Below are positions 8,978 through 17,957 of a stretch of 64,000 nt of DNA, in pieces. The DNA comes from a virus: IMG/VR virus record IMGVR_UViG_3300046787_000408, positions 124,001 to 188,000 of that record, one strand, 5' to 3'. Made by a program: the position numbers and the translations under genes. Within the stretch, counting starts at the first letter, position 1. Each line of letters starts with the position of its first letter. Under the pieces are notes generated by a model. That model made no database searches. It worked only from the letters and a program-made list of their open reading frames with translations, and was not told where the DNA came from.

Positions 8978-10149
8978 AAACAGTAGCAGTAATTGGTGCT
9001 GGCATCACTGGCATCACCACAGCATATTATCTTGCTCGAGAAGGTTATAGTGTTGCTGTGTTTGAGCAAGAGCCGCATCCTGCAATGCGTACCAGTTTTG
9101 CCAATGGTGGTCAGGTATCTGTTAGCAACTCAGAAGTATGGAACACATGGAGCAATGTCAAGAAAGGCATCAAATGGATGTTCCGGAAGGATGCTCCACT
9201 CTTGATCCGTCCCAGGCTGGATTGGGCACAGTGGAAGTGGATGGCCAAGTTCTTGTACAACACTGCTCGAGGTGCTTACGAAAAAAACACAGCCAAAACT
9301 ATTCGCATGGGGCTTGCTGCCCGAGCCTTGTACGAAGAAATTCAGCAAGAAGAAAACATCAAGTTTGATGCCAGCAAGTGCGGTATCCTGCACTACTACA
9401 AAGATGAACAATACTTTGAAGCTGCCAAACAAGCCAAGAAGATTTACAACGACAACGGCCTAGACTGGAACATCCTGTCTACTACTCAGGCCTACAGCAT
9501 GGATCCTGCCCTGAGCGATGTACCTGTCATGATAGGTGGAGCATGGACCAAGACTGACTGGACTGGCGATATACACAAGTTCTGCTATGAACTTGCAGAA
9601 GTGTTAAAGACCAAATACAATGTGCAGTTTCGTTACAACTGGCAAATCAAACACATTGAAGAAATGTCCTGGTATGACGCAGTGGTTGTTGCCAATGGTG
9701 TTGGCAGTACTGCATTGGCCAAGACTGCAGGCGACTCAATTGATGTGTATCCTGTCAAGGGCTATTCAATCACTATCAACAACGTTGACCCCAAGCTCTT
9801 GCCCCGTGTAAGCTTGTTGGATGATCAGGCCAAGATCGTTACAAGTACATTGGGCAACAGATTCCGTGTTGCAGGTACTGCTGAATTGGCAGGCGAAAAC
9901 TACGACATCCGCAGAGATCGAATCAAGCCTTTGCTGGATTGGGTACATACCAATTTTCCCAAGATCAACACACATGACTACTCCAGTTGGGCATGCTTGA
10001 GACCAATGACTCCTGACATGATGCCTATTGTCAAACAGAGCGACAAAAACGCCAAGGTGTTTTACAATACAGGACACGGTCATTTGGGTTGGACACTGGC
10101 TCCAGCAACTGCTCAAGAAATAACCAACCTAATAAAAAGCAAAATATGA
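8974..10149 (+). CDS. dadA: FAD-dependent D-amino acid dehydrogenase (DadA-like)
   Basis: 391-residue flavoprotein of the DAO/DadA family, which oxidatively deaminates amino acids, typically D-alanine or glycine-type substrates. The Rossmann FAD motif VAVIGAGITGITTAYYLA is at the N-terminus, followed by FEQE, and the C-terminal RPMTPDMMPIV and TGHGHLGWTLAPATA motifs are typical of DadA. The ATG at 8974 overlaps the nrdA stop (ATGA); an in-frame ATG at 8956 is also possible. It is about 40 residues shorter than E. coli DadA. Its place between nrdA and glyA suggests a link to one-carbon or amino acid supply, or to D-Ala from the cell wall; this is inference. Confidence 0.85.
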   Translation: MKTVAVIGAGITGITTAYYLAREGYSVAVFEQEPHPAMRTSFANGGQVSVSNSEVWNTWSNVKKGIKWMFRKDAPLLIRPRLDWAQWKWMAKFLYNTARGAYEKNTAKTIRMGLAARALYEEIQQEENIKFDASKCGILHYYKDEQYFEAAKQAKKIYNDNGLDWNILSTTQAYSMDPALSDVPVMIGGAWTKTDWTGDIHKFCYELAEVLKTKYNVQFRYNWQIKHIEEMSWYDAVVVANGVGSTALAKTAGDSIDVYPVKGYSITINNVDPKLLPRVSLLDDQAKIVTSTLGNRFRVAGTAELAGENYDIRRDRIKPLLDWVHTNFPKINTHDYSSWACLRPMTPDMMPIVKQSDKNAKVFYNTGHGHLGWTLAPATAQEITNLIKSKI

Positions 10150-11297
10150 TTGACAATAAAATTTTAGAAATCCTTGATAGAGAAGCACAACGGCAAGATA
10201 CTACTATTGAACTGATTGCCAGCGAAAACTTTGCCAGCAAAGAAGTTATGCAACTATCCGGTAGCATCTTTACCAACAAGTACGCAGAAGGTATTCCAGG
10301 CAAGCGTTACTACAATGGCTGCGAGTATGTTGACCAAGTAGAAAACTTGGCTATTGAATACGCTACAAAACTATTCAACTGTGCCTACGCCAATGTGCAA
10401 CCACACTCAGGTGCCAACGCTAACCTAGCAGTGTTCAAAGCTTTCCTAAAGCCAGGCGACTGTGTGTTGGGTATGGACTTGGCTTCAGGTGGACATCTAA
10501 GTCACGGTGCCAAGGTCAACGTGAGCGGTGCATGGTTTGATGCCATCAGTTACGGTGTAGACAACAACGGCTTTATTGATTATCATGCTGTACAAGAAAT
10601 GGCTTCTTTTGCTAAACCCAAAATGATTGTGGCCGGAGCAAGTGCATATAGTCAAGTGATTGACTGGGCTCGCTTTCGCAAGATTGCAGACTCAGTTGAT
10701 GCGATTCTAGTAGCAGACGTAAGTCATTACTCAGGACTGATTGCAGGTGGAGAGTATCCAAGCCCATTCCCTTACGCTGATGTAGTTACATCTACCACAC
10801 ACAAGACCCTGCGTGGGCCACGTGGCGGTATCATATTGTGGAACAATGATGACTACACCAAGAAGCTTAACGGCGCAGTGTTTCCAGGCACACAAGGTGG
10901 GCCACTAATGCACATCATTGCAGCCAAAGCACAATGTTTCTATGAAGCACTACAGCCAGAGTTCAAACTGTATGCCAAACGCATTCGTATCAATGCACAC
11001 GCCATGGCACAAGCATTTCTAGATGCAGACGTTGATGTAGTAAGCGGTGGCACACAATGCCATATGTTCACAGTAGATCTACGCAAAGAGCAGCTGAGTG
11101 GTCGCGAATACGCTGACCTGCTTGAAGCACATGGTATCACTGCTAACAAGAACGGGGTGCCTGGTGAGACTCGTAGTTTTGTAGAAACATCAGGAGTACG
11201 GATTGGCGTAGCAGCCGAAACTACTCGCGGCCATGATGAAGCATGGTTTAAAGAATTAGCTGCCAAAATGGTAGCTATTCTGCGTAATGGAAAGTAA
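10146..11297 (+). CDS. glyA: Serine hydroxymethyltransferase
   Basis: PLP enzyme converting serine and tetrahydrofolate to glycine and 5,10-methylene-THF, the one-carbon donor for thymidylate. 383 residues against 417 in E. coli. Visible are ELIASENFAS near the N-terminus, the glycine-rich YAEGIPGKRYYNGCEYVD region, the LVADVSHYSGLIAGG strand, and the PLP lysine K220 in STTHKTLRGPRGG. The start overlaps the dadA stop (ATGA). An ATG at 10089 in the same frame is inside dadA and has no family support. No thymidylate synthase is in this window. Confidence 0.95.
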   Translation: MIDNKILEILDREAQRQDTTIELIASENFASKEVMQLSGSIFTNKYAEGIPGKRYYNGCEYVDQVENLAIEYATKLFNCAYANVQPHSGANANLAVFKAFLKPGDCVLGMDLASGGHLSHGAKVNVSGAWFDAISYGVDNNGFIDYHAVQEMASFAKPKMIVAGASAYSQVIDWARFRKIADSVDAILVADVSHYSGLIAGGEYPSPFPYADVVTSTTHKTLRGPRGGIILWNNDDYTKKLNGAVFPGTQGGPLMHIIAAKAQCFYEALQPEFKLYAKRIRINAHAMAQAFLDADVDVVSGGTQCHMFTVDLRKEQLSGREYADLLEAHGITANKNGVPGETRSFVETSGVRIGVAAETTRGHDEAWFKELAAKMVAILRNGK

Positions 11298-11312
11298 AAT
11301 AAAGAGAATAAC

Positions 11313-12413
11313 ATGAGCAAACAACAATACAACCTAGCCGCCAAGACTGACTATTTGAATCGCAAGATGTTTCTAGATCCAGCTGGCCCAGTTACCATTC
11401 AACGTTTTGAAGAAGTCAAGTACAACAAGCTGGCCAAGTTTGAACAAGAAGCACGTGGATTCTTTTGGGTGCCAGAAGAAGTCAGCTTGACCAAAGATTC
11501 GCAAGATTTTAAAGATGCTAGTGACACTGTCAAGCACATCTTTACATCAAACCTGTTGCGTCAAACAGCATTAGACAGTTTTCAAGGTCGTGGCCCTACT
11601 CAGATTTTCTTACCTGTAGTTAGTCTTCCTGAATTGGAAGCATTGATGTTGAATTGGGGCTTCTTTGAAACCAACATTCACAGTCGCAGTTACAGTCACA
11701 TCATTCGTAACATCTACAACGTGCCCAAGGAAGTATTCAATACTATTCATGACACACAAGAGATTGTGGACATGGCCAGCTCAGTGGGCAAGTACTACAA
11801 TGACCTGCATACAATCAACTGCCGCAAGGAAGTGGGCGAGACAGTTACCGAACAAGAACACATTGATGCTATTTGGTTGGCATTGAACGCTAGCTATGCA
11901 CTAGAAGCTTTCCGCTTCATGGTCAGCTTTGCAACAAGTTTGGCCATGGTTGAAAACCGTATCTTTATCGGCAACGGAAACATCATCAGTTTGATTTTAC
12001 AAGACGAGATCGGACACAAAGACTGGACAGCTTGGATTATCAACCAAGTGGTCAAGGAAGATCCTCGTTTTGCTGCTGCCAAGATCCGTTGCGAAGCTGA
12101 AGTTTACCAAATGTATCTGGATGTTATCCGTGAAGAAAAGGACTGGGCTAAGTACCTGTTCAAACACGGTCCGGTGATTGGTCTCAACGCCAACATCTTG
12201 ATTGACTTTGTGGACTACACTGCCAAGAACGCCTTGCATGAGATTGGCATCAAGTATCTTGAACTAGCACCAAAGTCCACACCTATTCCTTGGTTCAACA
12301 AACACGTGGACACCAGCAAGAAACAAACTGCACTGCAAGAGAACGAAAGTACTAACTATGTTATCGGCGTCATGAGTGACTCGCTTGATTATGATGAATT
12401 GCCAAGTCTTTAA
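11313..12413 (+). CDS. nrdB: Class Ia ribonucleotide reductase beta subunit
   Basis: 366-residue diiron-tyrosyl radical subunit partnering NrdA. Expected elements are LDSFQGRGP, the radical Tyr (Y127 in IHSRSYSH), FRFMVSFATSLAMVEN and the second helix pair QDEIGHKDW (E-x2-H). In the first ligand helix the spacing is E119-TNI-H123 (E-x3-H), one residue longer than the E-x2-H of E. coli (SETIH), while H to Y spacing is kept. This could be a lineage variant with a local bulge or could alter metal binding. The gene starts 15 bases after glyA and ends TAATG with the next gene. Confidence 0.94.
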   Translation: MSKQQYNLAAKTDYLNRKMFLDPAGPVTIQRFEEVKYNKLAKFEQEARGFFWVPEEVSLTKDSQDFKDASDTVKHIFTSNLLRQTALDSFQGRGPTQIFLPVVSLPELEALMLNWGFFETNIHSRSYSHIIRNIYNVPKEVFNTIHDTQEIVDMASSVGKYYNDLHTINCRKEVGETVTEQEHIDAIWLALNASYALEAFRFMVSFATSLAMVENRIFIGNGNIISLILQDEIGHKDWTAWIINQVVKEDPRFAAAKIRCEAEVYQMYLDVIREEKDWAKYLFKHGPVIGLNANILIDFVDYTAKNALHEIGIKYLELAPKSTPIPWFNKHVDTSKKQTALQENESTNYVIGVMSDSLDYDELPSL

Positions 12414-12991
12414 TGTTTAAATTCAATGACGATTATTTTGCACACAAAATTCCAAATCTAGAACTGTGCAAAAGTATACTTGGGCCAGTCGAACATGCTA
12501 TAGAAATTGGCAGTCACGAAGGTCGGTCTGCTTGCTGGATCATGGAGAACATGTTGACCTCAACTGGTCAACTGTGTTGCATAGATCCATTCAACAGTTT
12601 GCCAACCAAGGCGTTGTTTGAGCAAAATATTGCACACGCTGCTGCCAGTGGCAAGCGTTATGAAACCATAGTAGATTACAGCTATGTGGGACTAGCAAGA
12701 TTGATAGCTCAACGTAGACAGTTTGATTTTATCTATATTGACGGCGCTCATCACAACTGTGAAGTTATTACTGATGCTGTAATGAGTTGGAAGTTGTTGA
12801 GAGATGGGGGTATCATGGTATTCGATGACTATTTTCCTCTAACTGATGGCATGATCCCACCTAGTCCCAAGGCAGCAATTGATTCGTTTCAAGACCTGTT
12901 TTCCAAAGACTTTGAATTGCTGTTTGCTAACACTCAAGTTGGCGTAAGAAAATTTGTTAACGAGCGAGGAGATTTTTATGCAAGTGAATGA
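12413..12991 (+). CDS. Class I SAM-dependent methyltransferase
   Basis: 192 residues. The SAM-binding motif I is IEIGSHEGRSA (residues 30-40), followed by an acidic strand end in LCCIDPF and a motif FIYIDGAHH (about 105-113) typical of the Methyltransf_24 group, then GGIMVFDDYF. Acceptor substrate unknown; relatives act on sugars, peptides or small molecules. The start codon shares its A with the nrdB stop, so it is translated with the nucleotide operon. Confidence 0.8.
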   Translation: MFKFNDDYFAHKIPNLELCKSILGPVEHAIEIGSHEGRSACWIMENMLTSTGQLCCIDPFNSLPTKALFEQNIAHAAASGKRYETIVDYSYVGLARLIAQRRQFDFIYIDGAHHNCEVITDAVMSWKLLRDGGIMVFDDYFPLTDGMIPPSPKAAIDSFQDLFSKDFELLFANTQVGVRKFVNERGDFYASE

Positions 12992-13388
12992 TGAATGGTT
13001 TAAGGACGGGTTCCAAACTTATAAACACCCTACCCCAATCAGTTACACAACTGCTACTGATAACGGCACAGTAGATACACTAGAAGGACCTGTGGATTAC
13101 ACAGTGGGCCACAAGATTATTACAGGCCCCAAAGGCGAGAAGTATCCTGTTAGCCCTATCAAGTTTAACGCCTACTATAACGACAACAGTGATGGCACAG
13201 CAACACCCAAGAAGATCATGAAAGTTGCAAAGCTTGCTGACCATGACGGTGTTGTGCGAGCGTCATGGGGCAACTTGGAATACACTCGCGGTAATGACTA
13301 CATTGTGAAACACGGGCCTGGTGACTACGGTGTTGTCAAAACAGATATATTTGCAAAAACTTACGATAAATCAAAAGAAGGAAATTGA
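12978..13388 (+). CDS. PGDYG-motif protein
   Basis: 136-residue protein of unknown function carrying the sequence PGDYGVVK near its C-terminus, the namesake of the PGDYG family found in phages and proteobacteria. The ATG at 12978 is preceded by GAGGAGATTTTT, a good ribosome-binding site, and lies 14 bases inside the methyltransferase gene. It also carries GPKGEKYPVSPIKF; the chain is rich in beta-prone residues. Confidence 0.75.
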   Translation: MQVNDEWFKDGFQTYKHPTPISYTTATDNGTVDTLEGPVDYTVGHKIITGPKGEKYPVSPIKFNAYYNDNSDGTATPKKIMKVAKLADHDGVVRASWGNLEYTRGNDYIVKHGPGDYGVVKTDIFAKTYDKSKEGN

Positions 13389-13389
13389 A

Positions 13390-13611
13390 ATGAAAGCTAT
13401 TGTATGGAGCAAGGACCAGTGTCCTTATTGTGTTCAAGCCAAGAGTCTATTAGAGAGCCGTGGTATTGAATACGAAGAACGTAATGTGTCCAAAGACTGG
13501 ACCCGAGAACAACTATTAGAAGCTGTGCCAACAGCTCGAACACTACCACAGATCTTCCTAGACGAAGAACATGTGGGCGGATTTACTGAACTTAGAAAGA
13601 AACTAGCATAA
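13390..13611 (+). CDS. grx: Glutaredoxin
   Basis: 73-residue thiol oxidoreductase. The active site is C11-P-Y-C14; the cis-proline motif TLPQIF and the GG of VGGFTEL that contact glutathione are present. The start at 13390 is preceded by GAAGGA. Likely reductant of the phage NrdA C-terminal cysteines, as in T4 where NrdC does this. The stop overlaps the next start (TAATG). Confidence 0.93.
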   Translation: MKAIVWSKDQCPYCVQAKSLLESRGIEYEERNVSKDWTREQLLEAVPTARTLPQIFLDEEHVGGFTELRKKLA

Positions 13612-13916
13612 TGCAAATAGCACTCGAACACAATCAAGTATACACATTCAAAATGAACTCTGGCGAAGAAATGGTTGCCAAAGTAAAAATGTCCGGTGGC
13701 GACTGGATCACTGTAGAAGAACCAGTAAGTATTGCTCCGGGTCCACAAGGCATGGGTCTAGTACCTAGTTTGTTCACCGCAGATCCCAAGGAAGAAATCA
13801 AACTAAATACCAATAGCGTGTCTCTTGTGTCTAAAACAGATGATTCAGTCAAGATGAAATACTTAGAGGCCACAACAGGTATTAAAGTACCTGAAAAGAA
13901 ACTGATACTAGGATAA
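13611..13916 (+). CDS. Small beta-barrel protein, possibly Sm-like
   Basis: 101 residues. VYTFKMNSGEEMVAKVK followed by WITVEEPVSI resembles the first strands of an Sm/LSm-type beta barrel (a G-E-x-hydrophobic turn then a regular strand pair). RNA binding is therefore possible, but this is inference. Located between glutaredoxin and the PAAR spike gene. Confidence 0.7.
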   Translation: MQIALEHNQVYTFKMNSGEEMVAKVKMSGGDWITVEEPVSIAPGPQGMGLVPSLFTADPKEEIKLNTNSVSLVSKTDDSVKMKYLEATTGIKVPEKKLILG

Positions 13917-13917
13917 C

Positions 13918-14217
13918 ATGCCAGCAGCACAGCGTCGTGGTGATTTAAATGCAGGAGAAGGAGCAGCTCAAGGCGGAGTCGGCTCAGTACGTGTGAATAA
14001 TCTTCCAATTATGATCCCTAATCAGCCTGTGACTGCACATCCTCCTTATGGAAAAAAAGGAGCAAAAACAGTGCATAATGACGGGAGTCAAAAAACAGCT
14101 GGCGGCGTTGCATCTGTTAGAGCTGGTAACAAACCAGTAGTAGTAACCACCAACAAAGACACATGCGGACATGCTCGAGTTGGTGGGTCGCCCAATGTGT
14201 TTGTGGGTGGTCGCTAA
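13918..14217 (+). CDS. PAAR-domain spike-tip protein
   Basis: 99-residue, Gly-, Val- and Pro-rich protein with the features of PAAR proteins that cap the membrane-piercing spike of contractile tails: RRGD near the start, repeated V-x-V-N-x-L-P-hydrophobic turns, CGHARVGGSPNVFVGGR at the end. T4 gp5.4 is the counterpart. It precedes the large structural gene directly (TAATG-like overlap at 14217), so a baseplate/spike module is likely. Confidence 0.85.
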   Translation: MPAAQRRGDLNAGEGAAQGGVGSVRVNNLPIMIPNQPVTAHPPYGKKGAKTVHNDGSQKTAGGVASVRAGNKPVVVTTNKDTCGHARVGGSPNVFVGGR

Positions 14218-16808
14218 TGAGTTATACCCCACTGCAACTGATAGCAGGAGCAGGCGTGCTGGCCAATGTTGGCATTGCTAAACCTGTAGCACTGACCAGT
14301 TCAGTGGCATCTTATTTGTCATTGGCTTTTGTTGAAAACTTGATTGACACAGTATCGTTGGCCAATACCTGGGGAGTTAGTAACAGCATTGTGACCACAC
14401 TACAAACTCTGAGTGCTAACACTTGTCCTGCATTAAGTGCTAGTATTCCCACTGCCTATGCTAACACTGTGGTAAGTGTGCAGGAAGATCCTATTATTCC
14501 TGTGGTAGTTACCGGCGGCTTTGGAAACTTGATCATAAACACTGCTGATAGATATTTAGGCAACGGAGACTTGAGTCAATTTGCCGGGGTGTTTTCGGCC
14601 GCAGTAGGATATCAACAGCAAAGTACTGAATTGATCTACAGTGCAGTAAACGCTACTACATATCTTGGTCCTTCATTCACCAACATGACCAATTTGATCA
14701 CTTGCGACATGACTGGAGTATCTCTTGCACTGCCTGCCTTGGCATCTGATCTTGCACACTTGGGCAATGCATATGGCCTTGGTGAAATTGATCTAGTGCT
14801 TACACCTGCAGGATTGTTGCAACAACTGTCTAGGCAAGCTGGAATTGCACAAGGTACTATTCCTTCTGTTGAAATAGCCTTGCTGGCAGCAGGCCTTACA
14901 CCTGACGAAATTGATCAATTGGCTACTCCATCAGGCACACAAACGTTGACTCTGACAGAATTTGACGTGTTGCAAAAGAAAGCTTATCAGGGCATGCGCC
15001 AAGTCACAGGGGAAGGGCTACAGAATGTCTTGGACATACTAAGCGTTACCACACCTGGATTTGACTCTACCAACCCGTTGGTAAACATGAGTCAATTGCT
15101 GGACCCTGTACAAATATTCCCTGACAGCTATCCCTCTTTGTTGACTCCAACAGCCAGCGGATCTGCACTGATATACCAAGCTGACGCCACAATCAACCCT
15201 GCTATCATTGTTCAGAATCCAACTGGCTGCGACCAGCTGGCCAAGATTATTCCTCCGGACCAAGCAGTGGCCACAAGAGCAGTGGTAGCATCCTTGAGCC
15301 AGATCAAAGGAATTGAAAACATTGACCTGCCAGAACTGGCAGAGGCAGCGGCCAAGATTGAAACACTTAAAGGACTGCCGTTGGTGCAAGACTTGACTCA
15401 GCCAGTGCCAAGTACCACAACGACCTACTATCAAGGTTCTTTTGCTACAGGCACAGGAGAATTTGGTACCTTTACCATCAACGACTTGTTGGGTATTGCA
15501 TCAGGAGCTGGTGTGGCTGATCTAATGAGTGAAGTTACTGCAACTCTAAACTCCATGACACTGACCAGTTTGACCAGCATCTATTCTAACATGCTTGATA
15601 CTGTGCAAGGCGACTACGGTACATTTGCAGGGCCAGTGACTATTCCTAGTGGCCCGGCTGCAGGAGTGTATGCGGATGGTAATGATGCATTCACAACCGG
15701 CTTGATTCCAGCAGCCAATACCATAATTACTGGATTGATTTCCACGTACCCAGTAGAAACCACAACACTAAACTCAGCGTTCAACTCAATCTGTCAACAA
15801 ATTGAAACTGAAGGTGAGAACCAAAGTCGTGCTGGCATAAACTATGACGGTGTAACGCCGAATAGTCAAACCAGTGTGTTGAGTTTTGTGGGCGGCCTGG
15901 CACAGTACGGACAAAGTGATTCTCCCGGCGGCCCAGCTGAGTTTTTGAACACTGTGGCTGACACCAGTTACTTGAGTGGCCAAGCCATTGTGGGTGCATT
16001 GCGCGAAGGTAGAAATAATGCTGCATTGAACACTGCTGGAATCACTGCTATCAATCAAGTGCCAGGTACATGGCCAGGACCTGCTGATGTGGGATCTTCT
16101 GCTACAGTGATAACTGATCAAGTACCAGCACTGGCTCCACCAACTCCACTACCAGCACCTGAGTTTCAAACTCCTGAAAGTTCATTGTCCACTGACTACT
16201 CAGTAGCACAGGCAATAGATCCAACTGCCCCAATGCCAACTCAACAAGTTGCGATTTTGGGTATCAATGGCACTACAAATGCCACGGTGTTGGCTGCACA
16301 GTCATTTTTGTTGCAGGTGAGAATACTGCCAGCAGATAATAGTTTAACAGCAGTGATATCATCTTCAGCATCTGCAACCACTATGTCTGTCCGTGTAATT
16401 GACGCTGCGGCACTAGAAGGTGGAGTGTATTATTCAGTACCTGGATGGATGATTCCTACTTCAGGACTAGCAACTATCACAATCACTGTTGGTAGTGCGC
16501 AGGCCAGTACCTTGGTAAATGCAGTGGCCTCTATCACAACTGAATCAGTCACTGTAAACCAGACTGGCTGGTTCAACACACCCAACAACATTGCCAGCGG
16601 TAGCACCGCGGTGTTGACTATTACTGGTACCGCACTAGCAGCATATACCTATTCTGGTGCGTTTGGCAGCGGATCTGGCACATTGGACTCATCGGGTCAG
16701 GCCACAGTGTCTGGTCTTGCGGCACCACCAGTGGGCACTTACCAGATACAAGTAACGTATCCGGCTACAGGGAATGTGGTAACACAATTGTTTGCAGTGC
16801 ATGGTTGA
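14217..16808 (+). CDS. Large virion structural protein with C-terminal Ig-like domain
   Basis: 863 residues, rich in Ala, Ser, Thr and Gly with few charged residues, low in Lys/Arg, as in baseplate or tail proteins. The last roughly 75 residues (AVLTITGTALAAYTYSG, then VGTYQIQVTYPATG) look like an Ig-like or cadherin-like beta-sandwich. The central part has many LxxL and PVVVTGGFGN-type turns. It is coupled to the PAAR gene and followed by a strong terminator, so the two form the end of a late transcription unit. Exact role (baseplate wedge, hub or fibre) unknown. Confidence 0.75.
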   Translation: MSYTPLQLIAGAGVLANVGIAKPVALTSSVASYLSLAFVENLIDTVSLANTWGVSNSIVTTLQTLSANTCPALSASIPTAYANTVVSVQEDPIIPVVVTGGFGNLIINTADRYLGNGDLSQFAGVFSAAVGYQQQSTELIYSAVNATTYLGPSFTNMTNLITCDMTGVSLALPALASDLAHLGNAYGLGEIDLVLTPAGLLQQLSRQAGIAQGTIPSVEIALLAAGLTPDEIDQLATPSGTQTLTLTEFDVLQKKAYQGMRQVTGEGLQNVLDILSVTTPGFDSTNPLVNMSQLLDPVQIFPDSYPSLLTPTASGSALIYQADATINPAIIVQNPTGCDQLAKIIPPDQAVATRAVVASLSQIKGIENIDLPELAEAAAKIETLKGLPLVQDLTQPVPSTTTTYYQGSFATGTGEFGTFTINDLLGIASGAGVADLMSEVTATLNSMTLTSLTSIYSNMLDTVQGDYGTFAGPVTIPSGPAAGVYADGNDAFTTGLIPAANTIITGLISTYPVETTTLNSAFNSICQQIETEGENQSRAGINYDGVTPNSQTSVLSFVGGLAQYGQSDSPGGPAEFLNTVADTSYLSGQAIVGALREGRNNAALNTAGITAINQVPGTWPGPADVGSSATVITDQVPALAPPTPLPAPEFQTPESSLSTDYSVAQAIDPTAPMPTQQVAILGINGTTNATVLAAQSFLLQVRILPADNSLTAVISSSASATTMSVRVIDAAALEGGVYYSVPGWMIPTSGLATITITVGSAQASTLVNAVASITTESVTVNQTGWFNTPNNIASGSTAVLTITGTALAAYTYSGAFGSGSGTLDSSGQATVSGLAAPPVGTYQIQVTYPATGNVVTQLFAVHG

Positions 16809-16810
16809 TT

Positions 16811-16840
16811 AAAAAGTAGTACTTGAGTACTACTTTTTTT
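16811..16840 (+). terminator. Rho-independent terminator
   Basis: Stem AGTAGTAC/GTACTACT with loop TTGA, followed by a run of seven T. It ends the PAAR/structural unit and directly abuts the next promoter. The same hairpin sequence recurs at 18420 and, with changes, at 45437 and 63258. Confidence 0.85.
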
Positions 16841-16843
16841 TGG

Positions 16844-16872
16844 TTGACTCAAAATTCCCAATTTGCTATAAT
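16844..16872 (+). promoter_or_regulatory. Sigma70-like promoter, cassette copy 1 (leaderless)
   Basis: TTGACT, 17-base spacer, TATAAT. The ATG of the next gene begins seven bases after the -10 box, about where transcription should start, so the message would have no leader. Confidence 0.85.
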
Positions 16873-16878
16873 TAGGGT

Positions 16879-17079
16879 ATGAAAAATGCAACATTGAACC
16901 GCCCAGAACTACTGAACGAATTTGAAGTCATCCTAGTAGGGGACTACATGGAAAAGAATCATCCCAATGTCTTGTACACAATGACACCCGGAAACAACTG
17001 TATTTGGGTGTACTACGGAAGTATTAACATGTACTTTGTGTTTCGTGACGGAAAAATTGCTGACATTCAAATTGACTAA
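16879..17079 (+). CDS. Small hypothetical protein
   Basis: 66 residues, not recognised, Asn/Tyr-rich with a C-terminal strand-like VFRDGKIADIQID. No Shine-Dalgarno is possible because the promoter -10 box ends six bases before the ATG; apparently expressed from a leaderless message. First of the small early-type genes. Confidence 0.7.
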   Translation: MKNATLNRPELLNEFEVILVGDYMEKNHPNVLYTMTPGNNCIWVYYGSINMYFVFRDGKIADIQID

Positions 17080-17084
17080 AACGG

Positions 17085-17113
17085 TTGACCAAAAATGCCC
17101 AATTTGCTATAAT
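17085..17113 (+). promoter_or_regulatory. Sigma70-like promoter, cassette copy 2
   Basis: TTGACC, 17-base spacer AAAAATGCCCAATTTGC, TATAAT, followed by the shared leader ATACACATAGCAAAGC and AAAACAGGAG. Drives the seven-gene run 17146-18423. Confidence 0.9.
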
Positions 17114-17145
17114 ATACACATAGCAAAGCAAAACAGGAGTTGATG

Positions 17146-17433
17146 ATGAGCAAAGCAGATCACACAGTTTACATCTACAAAACAGATCGTCGCACCAAGT
17201 CAGGCGAACGTCTGGTCAGCACTAGTGTTTGGCGCAACCGTGATGCTGCCGAAATGAAGCGCGAAGTCCGGGAACTGCAATACGAACTGTGGCCAGTGAG
17301 CAAGGGGTTCCGTATTGAGTTTCACCCCACAATGAAGACTGTGAAGAACTTGATGACTGGTGCAGACGTACAAATTGATCGCGACACACCCTGGTGTTGC
17401 AACCCAGCATCAGAATCTTACTGGAGCATGTAA
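17146..17433 (+). CDS. Small hypothetical protein
   Basis: 95 residues, basic in the middle, with a C-terminal TPWCCNPASESYWSM. Two adjacent ATGs exist (17143, 17146); the second has the same six-base spacing to AGGAG seen in other cassette copies and is preferred. Function unknown. Confidence 0.72.
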   Translation: MSKADHTVYIYKTDRRTKSGERLVSTSVWRNRDAAEMKREVRELQYELWPVSKGFRIEFHPTMKTVKNLMTGADVQIDRDTPWCCNPASESYWSM

Positions 17434-17434
17434 A

Positions 17435-17581
17435 ATGATGGACCATTTTGTTGTGCGTTATATTCCCGGGGGCATGAGCTTGTATCACAGTGGATACTGG
17501 TTGTGCCGACTGTGGGACTTGAGCAATGGCACAGTTCACGAAGCTCCTATTAAAATGTTGCAAAAGGCAGACTACAAATGA
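17435..17581 (+). CDS. Very small hypothetical protein
   Basis: 48 residues starting MMDHFVVRYIPGG, one base after the previous stop, with GGAG eight bases upstream. No family recognised. Ends overlapping the next gene (ATGA). Confidence 0.62.
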   Translation: MMDHFVVRYIPGGMSLYHSGYWLCRLWDLSNGTVHEAPIKMLQKADYK

Positions 17582-17727
17582 ATGAGAAGCAAATTGAAGC
17601 CTTGTTTGAATGGTTAGATCATCAAACATACAGTGGAGAACCCGGCACTGATGGTGAATACATTCGCATGGAAGAAATGCGTCAGTACCTACCCGAAGCA
17701 ATTAAGAAAATTATGGAGCAGGAATGA
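17578..17727 (+). CDS. Very small acidic protein
   Basis: 49 residues, MNEKQIEALFEWLDHQ to AIKKIMEQE, acidic and helical. It overlaps both neighbours by four bases (ATGA at each end), which supports it as a real gene in a coupled operon. Function unknown. Confidence 0.65.
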   Translation: MNEKQIEALFEWLDHQTYSGEPGTDGEYIRMEEMRQYLPEAIKKIMEQE

Positions 17728-17957
17728 ACGAACGAATTCGAGAACTTCGCCGACAGGCTACTTTAGTAGAAACATATACCTCTAACGACGGTTCAATTCA
17801 CGAAGGCAAGAGCGTGGATCTTGAAAAGTTCGCCGAGTTGATTGTGAAAGAATGTTTAACTTTTGTTGAGCCTATGCCAGGGTCAGGCGACATTGACGAT
17901 TTGGCATTGGAAGCGGCCCGTGAAGGTATTAAAGAACATTTCGGAGTTGAAGAATGA
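17724..17957 (+). CDS. Small phage protein, MNERI-EKFAELI family, copy 1
   Basis: 77 residues. It shares MN-x-RI-x-EL-x2-QA at the N-terminus and EKFAELI-x2-ECL in the middle with the protein at 18241-18423, a short family seen repeatedly in phages of proteobacteria. The extra C-terminal segment GSGDIDDLALEAAREGIKE is acidic. Function unknown. Confidence 0.72.
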   Translation: MNERIRELRRQATLVETYTSNDGSIHEGKSVDLEKFAELIVKECLTFVEPMPGSGDIDDLALEAAREGIKEHFGVEE

